Of a stretch of DNA of 64,000 nucleotides, positions 59,051-64,000 are shown one piece after another. The stretch lies in the NCBI GenBank assembly GCA_963969495.1, contig OZ018321.1, positions 65,299,035 to 65,363,034 on the forward strand, written 5' to 3'. Source of the DNA: Ceratothoa steindachneri. Taxonomy: Eukaryota; Arthropoda; Malacostraca; Isopoda; Cymothoidae. The notes beneath the pieces were generated by a model. The model had not been told where the DNA came from, did no database searches, and saw nothing but the letters and a program-made list of their open reading frames with translations. The position numbers and the translations under genes were made by a program. Numbering within the stretch: the stretch's first letter is position 1; every line of letters begins with the position of its first letter.

Positions 59051-60129
59051 AGCCTCCTCTTCGGTCAACGAGTTTTGACGGGACCCTATGAAAGCGCATG
59101 GGGCGGGGGTTCTCTTTTTTCGTTGGAGCTGCCCGAAGGCGGCTCCGTCGATAGTCTAGGGGAAGATCGAGAGGAGGTATTTTTTAATAAATTCATTATT
59201 GGTCCTTATGACCCTATAATAGTCACGGGACTAAAACGCTCATCACCCCACCCAGTAGTCTGCTCTGCGAGGGGTAAACAAGGGGCCGGCAAAACCAGCT
59301 CCCGCTATTTAGGCCACTTCTCCTCTCTAGCGAGCTGGCAGCCCATCTGCATAGCAGCTCTACTTTGGGCACGGTGTAAAATGATAGACAGGGAAAGGAG
59401 GAAGAAGGGTTATGTGAGGAAGGTGTGGGTGTGGATGAAGCAGGTTGTTAAAAACGCACCACCCTAGGCTGGAGCTCAGGCATGAGGGGACGTTTTTTCT
59501 TCCCTGATCCGCCATAGTTGGGTGAGAGGAAGCTGCTCGGCGTCTACCCTGCAAAATTAGAAGCAGACCAGGGAAAGTTGTGGGAAAGGTTGTAGGGAAA
59601 GTGAGGAAGTAGGGTAAAAACACAAAAGGAGAAAAAGCTAAGCTGTGTCCGGATGGGGCACATAGTCCCGTTATCACGGTGGCCAGGAAAGCAAATTGCC
59701 GCGCCGCTCACAGGGGATTTGGAGGGCAAACTACTGCTATTGTGGACATGAGGATACACAATCGTCAAACTACCAGCCGCAGCATGGTCGAAAAGGATAG
59801 ACAGGAAAAAGAAAAATGCGGGAAAAAGAAAAAGGTGGGACGGAGAAACGGGTGGTAACCGCAGCGAGCCAAGAGTGACGGGTTCCTCCACCCAATACCG
59901 TGACCGACTAGATTTTGATGCCTGAAACAGAGTTTGACGTGTAACATGTACATTCAGCTACTAGCTAAGCGATAAGTTATAATAGCACTCGGCCGAGGGA
60001 GGGAGGAGTCCCGCTCTTCTAACAATCTCGACGGGGCACCCACTTGCGATGTCAAGGCCTGTTCAAAAAAGGGAAGAGAGGGTCTTAGTGTATGAAAAGA
60101 GTATAAGCCTAGTATAATAAAACACACTT
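59051..60129. other. Mixed repeat flank with a LINE ORF1-region scrap
   Basis: The part at 59515-59695 resembles 3045-3250 and 7995-8170 (shared AGTTGTGGGAAAGGTTGTAG or close variants) and is a piece of the I-like LINE's ORF1 region, minus strand. I recognise nothing else. The 130-codon frame at 59075-59467 does not begin with a clear coding context and has no known domain. Confidence 0.4.
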
Positions 60130-62060
60130 TGTAGATTTAATCAATTTAGATTTTTTTCTTAAACATTTGAGCTGCTTTCGACAACTTATGAAGATATTTA
60201 TTCCATATTGGAGCTACCCAATTACGAGAAAGAATTCTAAGCTGTTCTGATGTTAAACCTTTTGCTAAGAACGAAGCCATTATTTATGGTGCCCCCGAGA
60301 TTATCCAACTCAAAAAACACTTTCAAAGCCGTTTGGTATTTCAAAGACTTTGATAAGTCCAAAAGTAATTGAGGATTTCATAGTGAAAGCAGATTAAACT
60401 CCCACTTCCCAAAATGACGCCCTGCGGTTTATTTCTAAGCTCAGGGGTTAATTTTGTCGCTCTTCGCTCAACCTTCACTAAGGTGGATGTGTTTTTTGGC
60501 TGAAAGGAGCATTTTATTCCCATCGAGTTGAAAGCCCCAAAAGGACGAACGCAACTGATGAGAAAAGTTTGTAAGGAGAGATCTGTAAAAGAGTGATGAA
60601 GCAGGTGAAAGGGAAAAGGTTTGGACGTCATATAGCTGCAGATTTAGCTTTATTTATTGGGGCGCTTGGGTTAAACTAATGGTGTTGGAACCTGAAATAT
60701 GCATAATGTTCCTGATGTCAGCCCAGCAAGGTACCCTTAATACCCGTGCCATTCCCTTGTTGTTGGGTAAAACTATAGGTAAGGAATCACAAGACCAAGG
60801 ATGAATAAACAAAAGCTGGTCGGTGGCTAGCCTGCAAAATTAACCACCGGCCAAGAGAGAGAAGCGAGAAGTGGCGAAACGAGGGTAACAAAAAAATTAT
60901 AAAGGAATAAAACCCAGGTAATCTCAATCTAGTTTAGGCCTGTGAGTAGGTGTACCAATCCTCCAGATAACAGGTATAACAGTCTATACAGAGCGCTCCG
61001 TTGCGGGGTGAGAAGTACCAAGTTGAATCGCATACTCTGAGAGGTATAACAAGCGCTTCTCCGTCTAATGGAAAATTATTCTCCAAATTTACATGCAAGA
61101 AAACCGCTTTTTGGGATGATGCCCTACTGCCCTCATTGCTTAGACGCTTCTATTTCACTCGAAATTTAGACATCCAAATCTTTTTTAATAATGACCCCAT
61201 TCAGATTGTGACCACCCATCTTGTACAAGTGCTTAGAGTTGTGGTGACCTACTAGGTGCCTTACATTGCACTTACCTAATTAAAATCTCATCTGGAACCT
61301 CTCTGTCCATTCCTCTAATCTCTCTAATCAAAGGCGCTTTGCAAATTTTTGTCAATATTATATTGACCGCAAACTTCGGAATATTTTAAGTTAACTATTG
61401 TCAAGGTCACTAGCAAAAATTGTAACAATAAAGGTCTTTGAATGGAATCCCGCAGAACGATGCAATACCTTGCCCAGCTCAATTTAATCGTATTAATCTG
61501 TGTCTGTGTCGCCTAGGCACTTTTCAAGCCACTTAAGTAATTATGCTCTAATCCAAATGCTTTTAAGTTAATCAAAACACCTTAACGTGATAAAGTATCA
61601 AATGCTTTTTGAAAATCTGTATGAATTATGTCTGCAGCATTTTGTTGTTGGAAGCTTGTGACAGTTTCGTGAAAAATAAAATCCAGCAAATTAATCACAC
61701 ACGAGACCTGGCGCTTAAAGCGATGCTGGATATCCTTTATTATGTTTGGGAGATCCAATTGCTACACAATTCGTTCTCTAATATGTGACTGTCAAACAGT
61801 TTTCCTACCAGAGAATTTAATGAAATGGGCTAATAATTGTTGGGATTATTCCTGATCTCTTTTTCGAAAATAGAGGGCCTATATGCCCTTTAAACTTCCT
61901 TCGCTAATTGATTGATTAAAAATGGTAGAAACTCTTATCTAAATTTGAATTCCTATTATTAGAGAGGAATCGGGAATATTTTATCGGGCCTGGTGCTTTA
62001 GATAGTCATTTTATTTCTCTAGTACCGTCTTTCGTTTGCAGTCGCACAGTATTCGAAAGA
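60130..62060 (-). mobile_element. CR1/Jockey-like LINE relic, different family from LINE A-C
   Basis: Reading the minus strand from right to left: KAPGPDKIFPIPL (about 61965-62003), PISLNSLVGKLFDSHI (about 61785-61835), DIQHRFKRQVSCVINLL (about 61683-61733), HTDFQKAFDTLSR (about 61590-61630), KKDLDV near 61170-61190, VERRATKLTPELRNKP (about 60410-60460), and WNKYLHKLSKAAQMFKKKI (about 60155-60210). These are the PGPD, RPISL, QHGFR, DFEKAFDTV, DLGV, KVQRRATKL and C-terminal WN-LP--V--A--V--FK blocks of a CR1/Jockey-type polymerase. The block that should hold YADD, near 61200-61330, is not recognisable. Stops are abundant; it is older than LINE A. Confidence 0.75.
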
Positions 62061-62510
62061 ACCCTTCTATTGGCAAAATAAATTACGTCCAGAATCCAAA
62101 GTAAATTTGCCGTGTCTTTGGTGGCGAAGAGGTTAAAAAAAATAGTAGAAAGTAAAAACCAACGTAGCATCTACGCCGGAATGGTTTTGATAGAGCTTTT
62201 TATGCGCTGAAGTTAGGAAAAATCAAAATCTATGGAGAAAAATTAACCCGAGTGCTTATAGAGGAAATTACTTGGAACCAGAAGCCCGCGCAACTCATCC
62301 GACACTCCTCATCCTCCTTTATGAAGGAAGCTCCCCCTGCTGTCTTGCAAGGCAAGATAACTTTTTTAATTTTAAGTAAAACTGTGCTGTACTAAATAGT
62401 GCTTCGTTGCAGGTAATGTGTGTAAAAATTAGATGTACAAGTATTAACAGAATCTCATTGAATCACCCTCGCTCTGGATGTGCAGTTTAGTTCTGCTCTG
62501 CAAATTGAAG
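62061..62510. other. Stretch without a recognised feature
   Basis: AT-rich sequence between the CR1/Jockey-like relic and LINE C. I see no gene or RNA here. Confidence 0.4.
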
Positions 62511-64000
62511 ATTTTTTTTTATGTGCCCATCTGGCGACTGCCTATTTGGGCAAAAGTCGCCGTACCCACGCCAGCCTGGGACTAGGCTACATTAAAATAA
62601 AAAAAACGAAAAGCAAAACAAAAAACAAGAACAATAACAATAGAACAAAAACGAAAAGGGCAACAAGCAGGCTCCGGCTTCGAAAGGGAAGGCCCGCCTC
62701 CCCCCGGAGCTATGACGAGCAACCTACAAAAAACTCTCTTCCTACTCCGTTGGGCCAGAGAGGGCACCCCCACCCGTACACGGAACGATGATTTCTCAAA
62801 AAATCAGATATAAGATTAGGAGGCGTCGCCTCGCCGCCTTCGTGTGTAGTCTCCAAAATACCGTATCGCCATGCGGTATCATAGGCCTTCTCCAGATCAC
62901 AAAACACTATGGCGTAGTGCTGTCTGTGAAGGAAGACCTCGCAGACGGCATTTTTCAGTAAGAGCAGAGCCGAACATCCGACATGGAGTGGAACCTTTGG
63001 AAGCCGCACTCTGCAGAAGACAGGTGGCCTCCGCTGTCCAGAAAAACTCTAATCTAGAGAGATTGGGCGAATCCTGGGTAGGGTGAAGTGATCTTTCCCA
63101 GGTTTAAAAAAAGCAAGCATAGTAGTGCTAGAGGCGTCTTCTCGTTAAGTGAAGACTGCCTGCCCAACAGGATGAGCGGTACTAGTGCTTCGAAACATAA
63201 CGGAACCTAGCCATTGTTAGACGAAATGCACTGACAGTTAAATCCTTTCAGTGGCGCTTATAGCGCATGCAGGCATAGCGCTTGTGTTTGAGGGCTACCT
63301 AACATTCAGGGTGTCAACCATAGCAGCGATTGGCCTAAAAAATGGCCAGACATTCTTGGAGTAGTGGCTAGGCCCACAACGATAATGTTGCTGGAGAAGA
63401 ACTCAACGCCCTCATCCACCGACTTAAACATATCGACTGAGACAGAAAAATCAGTCATTTCTTGAAAGGCGAACCACCGCGCTCGCGCTAAGCACCACTA
63501 GGTTAGGTTCTCAGGCGACAGCGACCAAAACTATGTACTTGAATAGGAAAGTGACCACTAACTTGGAGTTCATTGACTATCCCTCGCCCAAAATTAGGCT
63601 GTACATCTGGAGATCACAAAGATAGATCTAAACAGGAAAATGAAGCGGTTATGGAGCACTGATGCGTAAACTCATCCATATTTAGGACACCTATTCCAAA
63701 TTCGTCAATCATTTCAGCAAGGACCTGATCCCTGGGATTGATCGAGTAAGCTCTTCAGAGGGTGTGTCAACCATTCAGATCCCCGACCAAGAGAAAGGAC
63801 CTCGCCATCCTTGCCATGACGCGCCCGAAACTATCCACGTCGAAGTCGGCTGACGTTGGAGTGTACGCAGAAATAACAGTATGCCCCAAATCCAGGTGAA
63901 GCTATACAACTACTGTGTGAAAGGAGTATTCAAATCCTAGAGAAGGACGGAGACATCATGGCGGGTGTAAATGGCGTATACTTCCGCCCGGCCCTCATCC
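62511..64000 (-). mobile_element. LINE C: internally deleted I-like LINE, cut by the window end
   Basis: A T-run at 62513-62520 is followed by the conserved terminal block and hairpin. The 3' UTR (to about 62700) passes directly into the middle of the reverse transcriptase (62710-63009, with CDLEKAYDTAWRYGILET), so RNase H and the palm's YVDD half are deleted. Another jump near 63100-63150 joins this to the linker. The endonuclease block FLLVGDLNG lies near 63770-63800 and is followed by a stop. The element continues beyond 64000. Confidence 0.8.
62533..62561 (-). other. LINE 3'-end hairpin, perfect copy
   Basis: GGCGACT at 62533-62539 pairs with AGTCGCC at 62555-62561; inside it, TGCC and GGCA can extend the stem. 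The block lies about 12 bases from the A-tail. The same structure occurs at 55281-55309 and, with one change, at 3366-3394. Confidence 0.7.

Noticed and set aside
59075..59467. 130-codon open frame as a host gene
   Set aside because: No recognisable domain, starts at a non-ATG codon, and lies in a mosaic of LINE remains.

Overview
This window reads as a repeat-dominated stretch of an animal nuclear genome, most likely an arthropod (crustacean or chelicerate; I cannot name the species). Reasons: an intron-type acceptor before the first open frame, non-LTR retrotransposon relics of an RNase H-bearing I-like type and a CR1/Jockey-like type, mariner and hAT/ZBED5-like transposase relics, a tRNA-derived SINE-like head, and decayed members of a dispersed arthropod protein family. 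I see no convincing intact host gene. Many open frames depend on non-ATG starts and are not real genes.

Layout. 1-2824: AT-rich sequence, then a frame-shifted relic of the dispersed arthropod family. 3045-8480: minus-strand LINE fragments, including one almost full-length but broken element (LINE A: 3' end near 3342, RNase H, reverse transcriptase, endonuclease, then ORF1 near 7350-8450). 8567-45125: one continuous, same-orientation satellite of about 36.5 kb with a 22-bp monomer, more than half of the window. 45770-51090: further fragments of the same LINE family (3' pieces at 45.8 and 50.6 kb, an ORF1 piece with a decayed CCHC zinc knuckle at 48.4-49.6 kb). 51.2 kb: mariner transposase end, plus strand. 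52.5-52.8 kb: a direct repeat with a 100-bp offset and a tRNA-Leu-like SINE head. 53.1-54.1 kb: hAT/ZBED5-like relic, minus strand. 55.0-59.1 kb: another decayed family fragment interrupted by a LINE 3' end, then LINE B. 60.1-62.1 kb: a different, CR1/Jockey-like LINE relic. 62.5-64.0 kb: LINE C, internally deleted and running off the window.

The most unusual object is the satellite. Its monomers fall into co-varying classes (CCCCCG with GATTGG, against CCCCTG with GATTGA, plus CAGGG and CCTGG variants). It shows nested higher-order structure: a 1160-bp tandem unit, a 1905-bp unit in about four near-identical copies, and a tandem duplication of about 9.7 kb whose second copy carries a 1442-bp segment missing from the first. 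It also carries recurrent 'landmark' variants. Because 22 is not a multiple of 3, stop-free monomers give the same 22-residue repeat peptide in all three forward frames, which explains the many long but almost certainly non-coding open frames.

The elements do not work together as a pathway. The window looks like heterochromatin: a satellite block flanked on both sides by old LINE and DNA-transposon remains. All comparisons were made by eye; no alignment or database search was run.
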